Assembly (NCBI GenBank): GCA_947372235.1
Contig: CANBSW010000016.1
Coordinates: forward strand, 1-43,287
Length of the DNA stretch: 43,287 nucleotides
Source of the DNA: Chitinophagaceae bacterium
GTDB lineage: Bacteria; Bacteroidota; Bacteroidia; Chitinophagales; Chitinophagaceae
Direction of reading: 5' to 3'
Part shown: in pieces, positions 1 to 7,566 of the stretch
Numbering within the stretch: position 1 is the first letter of the stretch
Layout of the letters: each line of letters starts with the position of its first letter
Notes under the pieces: generated by a model
What the model saw: the letters and a program-made list of their open reading frames with translations, nothing else
What the model was told of the DNA's origin: nothing
Databases searched by the model: none
Position numbers and translations under genes: made by a program

Positions 1-21
1 GGCTAAAGTTTACCCACAAAA
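1..21 (+). repeat. Left terminal inverted repeat of the insertion sequence
   Basis: 21 bp, perfectly complementary to 1444-1464. The match stops at base 22, so the repeat is exactly 21 bp. The stop codon of the transposase begins directly after it. Confidence 0.88.
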
Positions 22-1410
22 TCAGTTCTTGTCTTTCAAAAATTTATTAGCCTCCAAAACCTGTTCAAAGAAGCTATATCCTTTCCATATAGTTTGCCAA
101 CCGGGTAATCCTTTCTGTTTATATCCCTGATGACCACCCATTCTTCCCAGAAGTAATATCCACCATAATACTGTGTGTTTTTTACAGATGGTTAAGTCTA
201 TGGGTTTCATATACCTGACAGCGAGCTTATCTATTATCTTTCTGGTCTCTGTATCTGTTATTACTTCGTCCAAACTTGTGTCTGGTTTGGCTTTTGCTAT
301 ATACCTACTCCTTAATAATATTATAGCTGGTAATGCTAAAAAGGCGATTGATGTAGTTAATGTTTTTCGGGATTCGAATTGTCTTTTTTCAATACCGCAT
401 CCCGTTTTATAACATTTATGAAAATCTTCTATTGTCCACCTACGGGCATATAGATCTAATACCTGCATGGCATCATTTTCAATAGCCAAATTGGTTAATA
501 AAAACCATTCCACCCCTGTTTCTTCTTCCTCTTTTATCTCTTGGAGCCATACGCAGTTTATTTGTTGCTGTAATCCCCTGAACAAAAAAGAATCATAATG
601 TAAATAGCATTTCGCTTCATAGTCTTTTCCGCTATCGTCTTTTAAAATACGTGTGACTATTTGTTTATCAGTCGCATTTCGCATTAATTGAAACAACCTG
701 AACGTTTCTTTATTTTTTACCTTTTCGCGCTCACTGTTGTTTAATGTGCTTCTATCATGCCTAGCTCTGATTATAAATTTTTGAGAAATGCTCTCACACT
801 CTCTTATCACTTCCTGAATGTCGGCTTCTCTATCCATGATATGAATCAACGGCCTTTGTGTTTCTTCTGTAAAAACCTCTCCTGCTTTAATCCCGTTTAA
901 CCATTTCACAGATTCTTTATCTTCAATTTTTTTGGTGGTGCATAGATCCCGTTTGCCAAAATCCGATCTTTCTCTATGAAATACTTCCTGATGCAATAAG
1001 CCTAATGGAACAAAGCTGGCATCTAATAACAAACTATGATGAAGCAAAAATCCATTGGATTTGAGGGTTTGTGTATAGCCTAAATCAACTGTTCGGGTAT
1101 TAAAATCAGTAAACATGGAATCGTGAACCAAAAGCCAAGGCTCTTTATTCTCAATGCTTTGAGAGTATAACTGCAACCCCTTATGATACCCATCAATAAA
1201 TGTTGTCATATTAATTGCCTTATTATTAATAAGCCTGTAGAACGCTTTTAAATCATATTGGCAACTAAAAATAGATGGAAAACTTGAATGTAAATCGCTA
1301 TTCAATACCGTATCAAGCACAGAAAAATATCTGCGCTGCCTGTCCTTATGTCTAAATGATATACTCGCTTTCTGAAAACCGATACATGCGTCTCGCTGGA
1401 AAATTTGCAT
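22..1410 (-). CDS. IS4-family transposase
   Basis: This is a DDE transposase of 462 residues, a normal length for the IS4 family, that would cut and join the ends of the surrounding element. The first aspartate is likely in LVHDSMFTD (about residue 97) and the second in HIMDREAD (about 193). The C-terminal part carries the family signature Y-(2)-R-(3)-E-(6)-K in YARRWTIEDFHKCYK, which supplies the catalytic glutamate. The start at 1410 is an ATG about 34 bp inside the right inverted repeat, and the stop abuts the left repeat. No frameshift or internal stop is present, so the enzyme is probably functional. The group most resembles Tn5/IS50-like transposases, but I cannot assign the subgroup with certainty. 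Confidence 0.92.
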   Translation of the reverse strand: MQIFQRDACIGFQKASISFRHKDRQRRYFSVLDTVLNSDLHSSFPSIFSCQYDLKAFYRLINNKAINMTTFIDGYHKGLQLYSQSIENKEPWLLVHDSMFTDFNTRTVDLGYTQTLKSNGFLLHHSLLLDASFVPLGLLHQEVFHRERSDFGKRDLCTTKKIEDKESVKWLNGIKAGEVFTEETQRPLIHIMDREADIQEVIRECESISQKFIIRARHDRSTLNNSEREKVKNKETFRLFQLMRNATDKQIVTRILKDDSGKDYEAKCYLHYDSFLFRGLQQQINCVWLQEIKEEEETGVEWFLLTNLAIENDAMQVLDLYARRWTIEDFHKCYKTGCGIEKRQFESRKTLTTSIAFLALPAIILLRSRYIAKAKPDTSLDEVITDTETRKIIDKLAVRYMKPIDLTICKKHTVLWWILLLGRMGGHQGYKQKGLPGWQTIWKGYSFFEQVLEANKFLKDKN

Positions 1411-1443
1411 GACATATAAACGCTAAAGAAACCCACCTATTAT

Positions 1444-1464
1444 TTTTGTGGGTAAACTTTAGCC
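1444..1464 (-). repeat. Right terminal inverted repeat of the insertion sequence
   Basis: Exact reverse complement of bases 1-21. It ends directly before TATCGGG, the loop and arm of a repeat hairpin. Confidence 0.88.
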
Positions 1465-1487
1465 TATCGGGAGACATTGCGGGAAAA
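1465..1487 (+). repeat. Half copy of the local hairpin-pair repeat, split by the insertion sequence
   Basis: The bases after the insertion sequence read tatcgggagacattgcggg, the same as the loop plus right arm of the right-hand hairpin in the full copies at 4104-4121 and 5945-5962. The left arm is missing and presumably lies beyond the other end of the insertion sequence, outside the window. It sits about 38 bp downstream of the stop of the 1525-2274 gene, as other copies sit after other genes. Confidence 0.8.
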
Positions 1488-1524
1488 TAAACGGAGCCAG
1501 TGTTGTGCATGAATACTTTTACTA

Positions 1525-2274
1525 TCACTCCAGTTCATATTCTTTATTGATTAGTTTGATGATTGAAGCAGCTTGGTTTTTTAAAACTTTCATTATTCGC
1601 GACTGCCTTATCCTGTTTGTTTTAACTATTACAATTTGCACTGCCAGATCATTAATATCATTTTTGGCAGTAGAATGTAAATCGGGATTGTAATTTAACC
1701 GGGTCATGGCATTTCTGGCTTTTATGTCTATCATATCATTAAGTGCAAATCCCGAAAAAACTTTACTCATTGCTTTTCGATATTCACTTATTTCAGCATC
1801 TTCAAGAGATAAGATTTGTGATAGATCCTTTAAATTAGTTATATAGTCCTGAATACTGTCAATGACAGTTTTATTTTCTATGAGCCGTAAGCCTCCTGAA
1901 TAAATAAGCTGTTGAATTGTTCCATCGTTTGACCTCCATAAATTCCGGAATCCTAACACTCTTCCGAAATAATATATATCACTACTTGTATTTTTATAAT
2001 CAGCATTTTTTAAAATAGATAAAATCGAATCTGCGTCATTTATATATCCGGTTACTATTACTTCAGAATTTGTTATACCGGTAATATCGTTTTTTAAATC
2101 TCTTACCAAAGAAACCATATATTCCTTTTCATGTTTTTTTATAACAAAATGCTCCCTGATGTTTTCAGCAATAAACCCCATGGTTACTGCTAAAAAAATC
2201 ATCAAAAATTCCAAAAAGTATTCTTTCCATTTTTTGGGTTGATGGTGAAGATCAGGATGATGATGTACTTCCAT
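1525..2274 (-). CDS. Hypothetical single-pass membrane protein
   Basis: A protein of 249 residues whose function I do not recognise. The N-terminus is rich in histidine and proline (MEVHHHPDLHHQPKKW), then a membrane segment at about residues 20-38 (FLEFLMIFLAVTMGFIAENI) is followed by a mainly helical, charged soluble domain to the end. The opening pattern, His-rich patch then KKWKEYFLEFLMIFLAVTMGF, is common in uncharacterised Bacteroidota proteins. Positive charges before the helix suggest the N-terminus is cytoplasmic and the large domain periplasmic. It stands alone, followed by a repeat copy that the insertion sequence has split. The ATG at 2274 is the only sensible start. Confidence 0.75.
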   Translation of the reverse strand: MEVHHHPDLHHQPKKWKEYFLEFLMIFLAVTMGFIAENIREHFVIKKHEKEYMVSLVRDLKNDITGITNSEVIVTGYINDADSILSILKNADYKNTSSDIYYFGRVLGFRNLWRSNDGTIQQLIYSGGLRLIENKTVIDSIQDYITNLKDLSQILSLEDAEISEYRKAMSKVFSGFALNDMIDIKARNAMTRLNYNPDLHSTAKNDINDLAVQIVIVKTNRIRQSRIMKVLKNQAASIIKLINKEYELE

Positions 2275-2375
2275 ATGATAGGTTTCTTAATTTAGGTAAA
2301 TATTTTCAGTGTCTTGAGCAGGAATCATATTATGTGAAAGGTTGTTCAGATGAGTGTTTATTGAATGAGCTAATT

Positions 2376-2522
2376 CTTTTTCTCCATAAGGTCTCTCTCG
2401 ACAGAGGACCCTTTGGATTCAGAAAACTAAATTATATTTTTTTGAACTTGGCTACAACTTTTCCAATAGTAATATCTCCTTCTAATCCGCAATATCCTAA
2501 TCTGTAGAAATTGCGTGAAACG
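2376..2522 (+). repeat. Degenerate copy of the hairpin-pair repeat
   Basis: Same order as the intact copies: a left hairpin around ggtctctctcgacagaggac (2390-2409), the line aaactaaattatat, an AT-rich centre, tctaatccgcaat, and a decayed right hairpin ending near 2515. Several pairs are lost, so this is an old copy. It lies 8 bp beyond the stop of the M20 peptidase gene (stop ends at 2530). The remaining part of the 2275-2529 gap shows nothing else recognisable. Confidence 0.75.
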
Positions 2523-2529
2523 AAAGCTA

Positions 2530-3867
2530 TCAATTCGCTAACCCCGCTTCTGACATAAGCAACAACAGTGTTGATTGAATACCAAGATAACCTTTGTCAT
2601 TCATCCACCATTCATCCAACGAATGTGCACCACTATTCTTACCACCAGTCCAAATTGCGATGGCAGGTATGCCTTTTGAAATAGGAATATTAGCGTTGGT
2701 GGAGAGGGGAATAAATCGTGGTTTGTATCCCATGAAATCAACTGCTGCCGTTGCGCGTTGAATGAGCGCAAGCGAAGAATCCTGGGTTCCTGTTGGACGG
2801 TTACCTAACCGTTGAATATCAACGGTTAAATCTTTACCAATTCGCTTAATGGCATTTTCTTCCCGCAAACCTAGCTGAATGGCCAGTTGCAGCAAACTGT
2901 CTAAGGTTTGAATATTTTTTTGGTTATCAGAACGCATATCAACTTCCATCCATGATTCAAAAGGAATTGAGTTAACAGAAGTGCCACCCCCAATCATACC
3001 AATATTATAGGTTGTGTTTGTTAGTTTTCGGGTGAATATGTTTGCGTCGGTAACAAATTGTTGAATGGCACGAGCTGTTGCATTGTGTGGATTGACTAAA
3101 CCAAATTTCCCGAAAGAATGACCGCCCTCGCCATTGTAAGTAATGCGGTATCTCATAGAACCAATCGCACTGTAAACAATATTCCCCAGTGCTCCTCCAT
3201 CAATGGATATATAGGAATCTATTTTCAATCCACTGTTGAACAATTGCTTTACTCCTCGTAAATCGCCAGGCCCTTCTTCACCGGTAGTTGCCACAAACAA
3301 AATATCAGCCTCTGTTTTGATCTTGGCTTGATTCATAGATTTAAGTAATGTTAATACCACCGTAAGTGCACGTGTATCATCGCTGATGCCGGGCGCAAAC
3401 AAAGTATCGCCCCGTTTTTTTACTGTAACATCGGTGCCTTCAGGAAATACAGTGTCCAGATGACCTTCAATAACCACTGTTTTCTTTCCTGATTTGCCAC
3501 GACGTAATGCAATCACATTTCCTGCACCGTCTATCCAAATGCTGTCCGCACCTATTGCTTGCAAAAGTTGTTTGAATTTCTCGCCGCGTTCCTTCTCTTT
3601 GAATGGAGGTGCGGGTATTTGGGTAAGCGTGATGAGGTTTTTCATCGTTTCAGGCTCAAGTTCAAGAATGGTCTGAAACGCAGATTTAATAACAGACTGA
3701 TTGGCTAAAACCCGCATTTCCTCTCGATATCGTGTTGTAGCAATCGCTTCCTTGGATGAGTTATTTTGCTGTGCTGATAAACACAAAGAGTGCAAGTGTA
3801 TTGCAGTAAGTAAAAACAAGGAGAAGTAGATTTTTCTTACTACTATTGAATAAGTGAAATCAGCCAT
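2530..3867 (-). CDS. Exported M20 family metallopeptidase
   Basis: A zinc peptidase of the M20 family (445 residues from the chosen start), of the PepT/ArgE/CPG2 type that removes residues from peptides or acylated amino acids. Visible motifs: the first zinc ligand and bridging acid in GHLDTVFPEG, a bridging aspartate in GISDDTRAL, the catalytic glutamate pair in TTGEEGPGDL, a dimerisation (lid) domain in the middle, and the last histidine in GKNSGAHSLDEWW. The N-terminus from MADFTYSIVVRK has a basic stretch and hydrophobic core ending LCLSAQQ, so it is probably exported. The frame stays open 18 codons further upstream, but the start at 3867 gives the best signal peptide. Substrate cannot be told from sequence. 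It is a single-gene unit with a repeat copy at its 3' end. Confidence 0.87.
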   Translation of the reverse strand: MADFTYSIVVRKIYFSLFLLTAIHLHSLCLSAQQNNSSKEAIATTRYREEMRVLANQSVIKSAFQTILELEPETMKNLITLTQIPAPPFKEKERGEKFKQLLQAIGADSIWIDGAGNVIALRRGKSGKKTVVIEGHLDTVFPEGTDVTVKKRGDTLFAPGISDDTRALTVVLTLLKSMNQAKIKTEADILFVATTGEEGPGDLRGVKQLFNSGLKIDSYISIDGGALGNIVYSAIGSMRYRITYNGEGGHSFGKFGLVNPHNATARAIQQFVTDANIFTRKLTNTTYNIGMIGGGTSVNSIPFESWMEVDMRSDNQKNIQTLDSLLQLAIQLGLREENAIKRIGKDLTVDIQRLGNRPTGTQDSSLALIQRATAAVDFMGYKPRFIPLSTNANIPISKGIPAIAIWTGGKNSGAHSLDEWWMNDKGYLGIQSTLLLLMSEAGLAN

Positions 3868-3980
3868 AAAGGATAAAATAAAAATTGATTGAATAGTAAA
3901 CTCAAAACCGGAAGCATACAACAGTTAAATATACACTTACACCTTACAAAAAAATCGGTAATCATACCAATTGGAAATAA

Positions 3981-4128
3981 TTTATTTCTCCGCTGGGTCT
4001 CTCGATAGAGGACCCAGCGGATTCGGAGAACTAAATTATATTGTTTTGCACTAACCTAAAGTTTATACTATTATACTATCTGCTTCTAATCCGCAATGTC
4101 CCCTATCGGGAGACATTGCGGGGAAATG
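3981..4128 (+). repeat. Hairpin-pair repeat, intact copy 1
   Basis: About 147 bp. The left hairpin (3990-4020) pairs ccgctggGTC with GACccagcgg around a GATA loop and a bulged T. The right hairpin (4091-4121) pairs ccgcaatgtc with gacattgcgg around ccc-TATC-ggg. The ends are inverted repeats of each other (ATTTCYCCGC), and read from either end the hairpin core is GTCTCYCGATAGRGGAC. It follows the remnant gene start at 4133-4155, in the same orientation as the other copies. The gap 3868-4395 holds only this copy, the duplicated segment and the next copy. Confidence 0.9.
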
Positions 4129-4132
4129 AATG

Positions 4133-4210
4133 AATAAAGTCAGTTGCTTAGGCATTTTCAGTTTTTAATATGCTGTAATAATATTAGAAGTAGTTTGTAT
4201 TGTTTTAATG
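4133..4210 (-). pseudogene. Remnant 5' end of a duplicated TPR gene
   Basis: Bases 4133-4210 match 5744-5821 with a single difference. That source segment is the first codons plus upstream region of the TPR gene at 4396-5766. On the minus strand an ATG at 4155 opens MPKQLTLFI, identical to the intact protein. After codon 9 the frame runs straight into the right hairpin of the neighbouring repeat and stops at 4063, after 30 codons. This is best explained as a tandem duplication of the gene with its repeat, followed by deletion of the body of one copy up to the repeat. Confidence 0.85.
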
Positions 4211-4357
4211 CTTTATTTCTCCGCCGGGTCTCTCGATAGAGGACACAGCGGATTCGGAGAACTAAATTATATTGTTTTGCACTAAACTTTGTTCATACTA
4301 TTTTACAATCTACTTCTAACTCGCATTGTCCCCTATCGGGATACATTGTGGGGAAAG
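4211..4357 (+). repeat. Hairpin-pair repeat, copy 2 (partly decayed)
   Basis: The left hairpin is at 4221-4251, with two of three outer pairs broken (ccgccggg against acacagcgg). The right hairpin is at 4321-4352, also with mismatches. It lies about 40 bp downstream of the stop of the TPR gene. Its left end, cttatttctccgccgggtc-like, is shared with copy 3, consistent with joint duplication of repeat and gene start. Confidence 0.87.
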
Positions 4358-4395
4358 GATACAATGTTAGCAGCATGCTATATAAAGCTGTCAGT

Positions 4396-5766
4396 TTATA
4401 TATTTGACTTCTCTATCTCTTCAATGGTTTTCTTAGCATTTGCCAACCGAATAGCTTTATTTTTCTCTACCAACTTTTTGCTTGTCCAATGTTCTATACG
4501 GTGGTGCAATGGAATAATCAATGACGCAATGGCTACTAACCCCAGTAGCATAAGCACAGGGGAATGATGGGTGATACTTTCTAAAAAAGGATGAATGAGT
4601 AAGTTGATGAATTCAAAAACTACCAACAAAACCAATACACTTAAGAATTCAACTACTTTATGACTAACAAGAATACTTCTGCTTAACAGTAAGAATAAAA
4701 TAATTACACTTAAAATAGCAATAGCAGTAATGGCGAGCTGAATATTGTGATTGCGTGATTCTTCATCTTCTGCTTTAACTTTATCTATTTCTTTTTGTTT
4801 AAGCTCCTCCTCAAATTTTGCCATCTGTAATTGTATCACTTTGTTGGCGCCATTAATACTATCATTGGCTATAATATAATAGTTCATATACTTGGCTGCA
4901 CTATCATTATTTCCCTTTTTAAAGTAGTAATCATATATTTTTTTTGATGCATTAAGTTTTGCACGAAACGCTTCTTTAGGCCCATATTCGAAAGGTTTTT
5001 TCCAATAGTACAAGGCTGAGTCAGGCTGGTTTATTTTATCAAAGTAATTAGCCATGGGTATATACGCTCTCAACAAATCGTCATTTTTTTGTGTAGGTAT
5101 AGCCCATTTTATGCCTTTCTTATAAAATGTATATGCGATATCGGGTTGGTTCATTTTTAAATACACATTTCCCATTGTTGCAGTTACAAAACTTGACAAT
5201 ACAACGTTTTCTTTTAGGGATAGCTCATATATTTTTTGTGCATAAAAAAAAGCAGAATCAATCTGATTAACAGACAGGAAAGCACTGGAAAGATTGCCAA
5301 GACTTATGATAGGTGGTTTTGTTCTGTATTGAATAGATTTTCGTAAGTGTTCAATTTTTTTATAGGGGTCATTTTCAATTGCGCTTCTTACACTTTCTAT
5401 CCTAAACAGCACCTCTGCATCTGCATTTTTTTCAGCTATTTCTGAGGCTTTGGTAATATGTTCTTGTACTGTTTTCAAATCGCCAATTCTATAATTTACA
5501 GTTGAAGAAAGAATTATTCCCAATGCCTTATATCTGGGCGTATTCAACTTGTCGCATAGTTTTAAAAACCTTTTATTGAATTGATAATTGGAATCTATTT
5601 CTAAGATGGTATAATGAATAAACAGTCTGTTGATTGCTTCTAAACGCAGGCTATCATTATTAGAAGTTTCGGCAATATGCCACAAGCTATCGGTATTAAT
5701 TTTTTGTGCAGAGGATTGCAAAGCAATAAAGCATACGATAATAAATAAAGTCAGTTGCTTAGGCAT
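4396..5766 (-). CDS. TPR-repeat membrane protein
   Basis: A 456-residue protein with a signal peptide (MPKQLTLFIIVCFIALQSSAQ), then several tetratricopeptide-type helical hairpins from about residue 25 to 310 (for example ATMGNVYLKMNQPDIAYTFY and ALYYWKKPFEYG). A short charged coiled coil follows (about 315-340, KFEEELKQKEIDKVKAEDEE), and then three membrane segments (about 346-368, 374-395 and 404-423). The tail is a charged helix ending AKKTIEEIEKSNI. Proteins of this build in Bacteroidota often end in a histidine kinase or DNA-binding domain, but none is present here, so an output role is unclear. It probably scaffolds protein contacts in the periplasm. A truncated duplicate of its 5' end lies downstream at 4133-4210. 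Confidence 0.8.
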   Translation of the reverse strand: MPKQLTLFIIVCFIALQSSAQKINTDSLWHIAETSNNDSLRLEAINRLFIHYTILEIDSNYQFNKRFLKLCDKLNTPRYKALGIILSSTVNYRIGDLKTVQEHITKASEIAEKNADAEVLFRIESVRSAIENDPYKKIEHLRKSIQYRTKPPIISLGNLSSAFLSVNQIDSAFFYAQKIYELSLKENVVLSSFVTATMGNVYLKMNQPDIAYTFYKKGIKWAIPTQKNDDLLRAYIPMANYFDKINQPDSALYYWKKPFEYGPKEAFRAKLNASKKIYDYYFKKGNNDSAAKYMNYYIIANDSINGANKVIQLQMAKFEEELKQKEIDKVKAEDEESRNHNIQLAITAIAILSVIILFLLLSRSILVSHKVVEFLSVLVLLVVFEFINLLIHPFLESITHHSPVLMLLGLVAIASLIIPLHHRIEHWTSKKLVEKNKAIRLANAKKTIEEIEKSNI

Positions 5767-5821
5767 TTTCAGTTTTTAATATGCTGTAATAATATTAGCA
5801 GTAGTTTGTATTGTTTTAATG

Positions 5822-5970
5822 CTTTATTTCTCCGCCGGGTCTCTCGATAGAGGACCCGGCGGATTCGGAGAATTAAATTATATTGTTTTGCACTAAACTA
5901 AAGTTGACGCTATTATACCTTCTGCTTCTAATCCGCAATGTCCCCTATCGGGAGACATTGCGGGGAAATG
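5822..5970 (+). repeat. Hairpin-pair repeat, intact copy 3
   Basis: The best conserved copy. Left hairpin: ccgccggGTC-t-CTC-GATA-GAG-GACccggcgg. Right hairpin: ccgcaatgtc, ccc, TATC, ggg, a, gacattgcgg. The outer triplet CGG/CCG replaces the TGG/CCA pair seen in copy 1, so pairing is kept by compensating changes. It ends about 6 bp from the stop of the sugar dehydrogenase gene, placing it at that gene's 3' end. Confidence 0.9.
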
Positions 5971-5976
5971 AGAGTT

Positions 5977-7203
5977 TTATTTCTTACTAATCCTATACAC
6001 ATCCCCAAAATCCGTGATCGTAAACAACATCCCATTCAGGTAAGTGATATCGCGGAAGCGGTCGCTTTTATCGGTTAGTAATCTTTCTTCGCCTACTACT
6101 TTATTGTTCTTGATAATGAGGCGGTCTACATGCAGTCCGCTTAAGCAGGCAATGAATAGATTGTTGTTCCATTCGGGGATGGCATTGCCTTTATAAAAAG
6201 CAATACCGCTGGGAGATACTACAGGATCCCAATAATACACAGGTTGTTCCATACCGGCTTTCTGTTGTATGCCCTCGCCTACTTTTTCTCCGGGGTATTC
6301 TATGCCGTATGTGATTGTTGGCCATCCATAATCTTTCCCGGGTTTTACCAGGTTCACTTCATCACCACCACGCGGGCCAAACTCAGCTTCCCAAAGATCG
6401 CCGGTGGCAGGGTTAATATCCAACCCTTGCGGATTGCGGTGTCCGTAACTATAAATTTCCGGCATCGCTCCTTTTGTTTTTAAGAAAGGATTGCCCGGTG
6501 CAGGTTTACCATCGGTAGTAATATGAAATACTTTTCCCAAACCCGCATCCAGTTTCTGCGCCTGCATACGACCGGGTATGATAGAACGCTCACCCGCACT
6601 CACAAACAAATACCCCGCCTTATCAAATAATAACCTCGATCCAAAATGCAGCTGACTATTCAATGCCGGTGTTGCCCTGAAAATAACAGACACATTCTCC
6701 ACCTTGCCTTCTGCTTCATTTAGTTTTCCTTTGGCAACGGCGGTAAGATTACCGGCTCCGTATTTTTCAGAATAGGTCCAGTACATCATTTTGTTTTTGG
6801 CAAATGCAGGATCAAAAGCTACATCCAGCATTCCCCCCTGCCCCACCAGATCCACTGCCGGGAAGCCCTCAATTTTTTTAACCAGTTTACCATTGGTATC
6901 ATGTATTTCCATGTAACCTTTCTTTAGCGTAACCATCAATCGCCCATCCGGCATGGCCACAATGGCAAACGGACTTCCTAGTTTCTCTGCAATTTTTTCA
7001 ACCTTATAGGGCGTAGTTGTTTTGGCGCCTTTGATTCTTGTTTGTCCGGCAAAAGCGGGTTTGTAATTACTGTTGGGTGCTTTGGTTTCTACGGGTTTTA
7101 GTGTGTCGGCAAACAAACTGTTTTCTATGGAATGTATTTCACTTGCAAGTATGCTTGTGCAAAGTGTAACAAACACAAAAGAGCAGGCAATCGTTTTCTT
7201 CAT
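5977..7203 (-). CDS. PQQ-dependent sugar dehydrogenase (aldose sugar dehydrogenase family)
   Basis: A 408-residue exported six-bladed propeller of the soluble glucose/aldose dehydrogenase (YliI/GSDH) family, which oxidises sugars in the periplasm with a quinone cofactor. The signal peptide ends near CTSILASEI. Family segments are EKLGSPFAIVAMPDGRLMV (blade 1), VGQGGMLDVAFDPAF, QLHFGSRLLFDKAGYLFVS, IYSYGHRNPQGLDINPATG and GPRGGDEVNLVKPGKDYGWP. HFGSR and GHRNPQGL are the most diagnostic, because they contain the cofactor-site histidine and neighbouring residues in the family. The natural substrate is not predictable, and many environmental members have no proven PQQ use. No PQQ biosynthesis gene is in the window. 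It is followed at once by repeat copy 3, as the other genes in this stretch are by their copies. Confidence 0.88.
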   Translation of the reverse strand: MKKTIACSFVFVTLCTSILASEIHSIENSLFADTLKPVETKAPNSNYKPAFAGQTRIKGAKTTTPYKVEKIAEKLGSPFAIVAMPDGRLMVTLKKGYMEIHDTNGKLVKKIEGFPAVDLVGQGGMLDVAFDPAFAKNKMMYWTYSEKYGAGNLTAVAKGKLNEAEGKVENVSVIFRATPALNSQLHFGSRLLFDKAGYLFVSAGERSIIPGRMQAQKLDAGLGKVFHITTDGKPAPGNPFLKTKGAMPEIYSYGHRNPQGLDINPATGDLWEAEFGPRGGDEVNLVKPGKDYGWPTITYGIEYPGEKVGEGIQQKAGMEQPVYYWDPVVSPSGIAFYKGNAIPEWNNNLFIACLSGLHVDRLIIKNNKVVGEERLLTDKSDRFRDITYLNGMLFTITDFGDVYRISKK

Positions 7204-7313
7204 AAAAGGTATAATTGGTTTAGGTATTTTTTGGAGTGATAAGTTAAATATATTTTCTGCAAATGGGGGGAATTTTATAAAGAGTTTAATGTTTAAAGAC
7301 GCACCAAAAAAAA

Positions 7314-7466
7314 TCCCCTCCTTTTCAAGGAGGGGACGCTATTTATTTTTCAAAGAAAAATAAATAGCGGGGGTGGTTATGAGTTAGGTGCAAATAATTC
7401 AAACCCCTGCACCACCCCGCCCTTCGCTAAGCCGCTGGGGCACCCCTCCTCACAAGTGAGGAGGGG
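7314..7466. repeat. Composite palindromic intergenic repeat
   Basis: Three hairpins in a row: 7314-7336 (tcccctcc paired with ggagggga), 7338-7368 (13 perfect pairs, gctatttattttt, loop caaag), and 7443-7466 (11 perfect pairs, cccctcctcac, loop aa). A longer pairing joins gcgggggtggt (7367-7377) with accaccccgc (7411-7420). The outer two hairpins share the cccctcct arm, so the element is an inverted pair. It fills the 363-bp gap between the sugar dehydrogenase start and the S9 peptidase stop. The rest of the gap shows only direct repeats of 'ttcatc/ttgttc' type near 7510-7566. Confidence 0.85.
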
Positions 7467-7566
7467 AAATTCTTCTTATCTACTTTACACCTTACACTTC
7501 AAACTCCTTCATCATTCATCATTCCTTGTTCGATATTCATCTGTTCCTTGTTCAATATTCGTCTGT

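Larger units (their letters stand above)
1..1464 (-). mobile_element. Complete IS4-family insertion sequence
   Basis: The element is bounded by perfect 21-bp inverted repeats; the left end begins ggctaaagtttacccacaaa and its reverse complement ends at 1464. It holds one transposase gene on the minus strand filling nearly all of it. It looks intact: one uninterrupted reading frame and both ends identical. The right junction falls at the loop of a hairpin belonging to the local repeat family (1465-1487). The left flank is outside the window, so a target duplication cannot be checked. Confidence 0.9.

Noticed and set aside
1465..5970. Integron attC sites for the gene-plus-repeat array
   Set aside because: The repeats have paired hairpins, no RYYYAAC and GTTRRRY core ends, and no integrase in the window, so attC is not supported.
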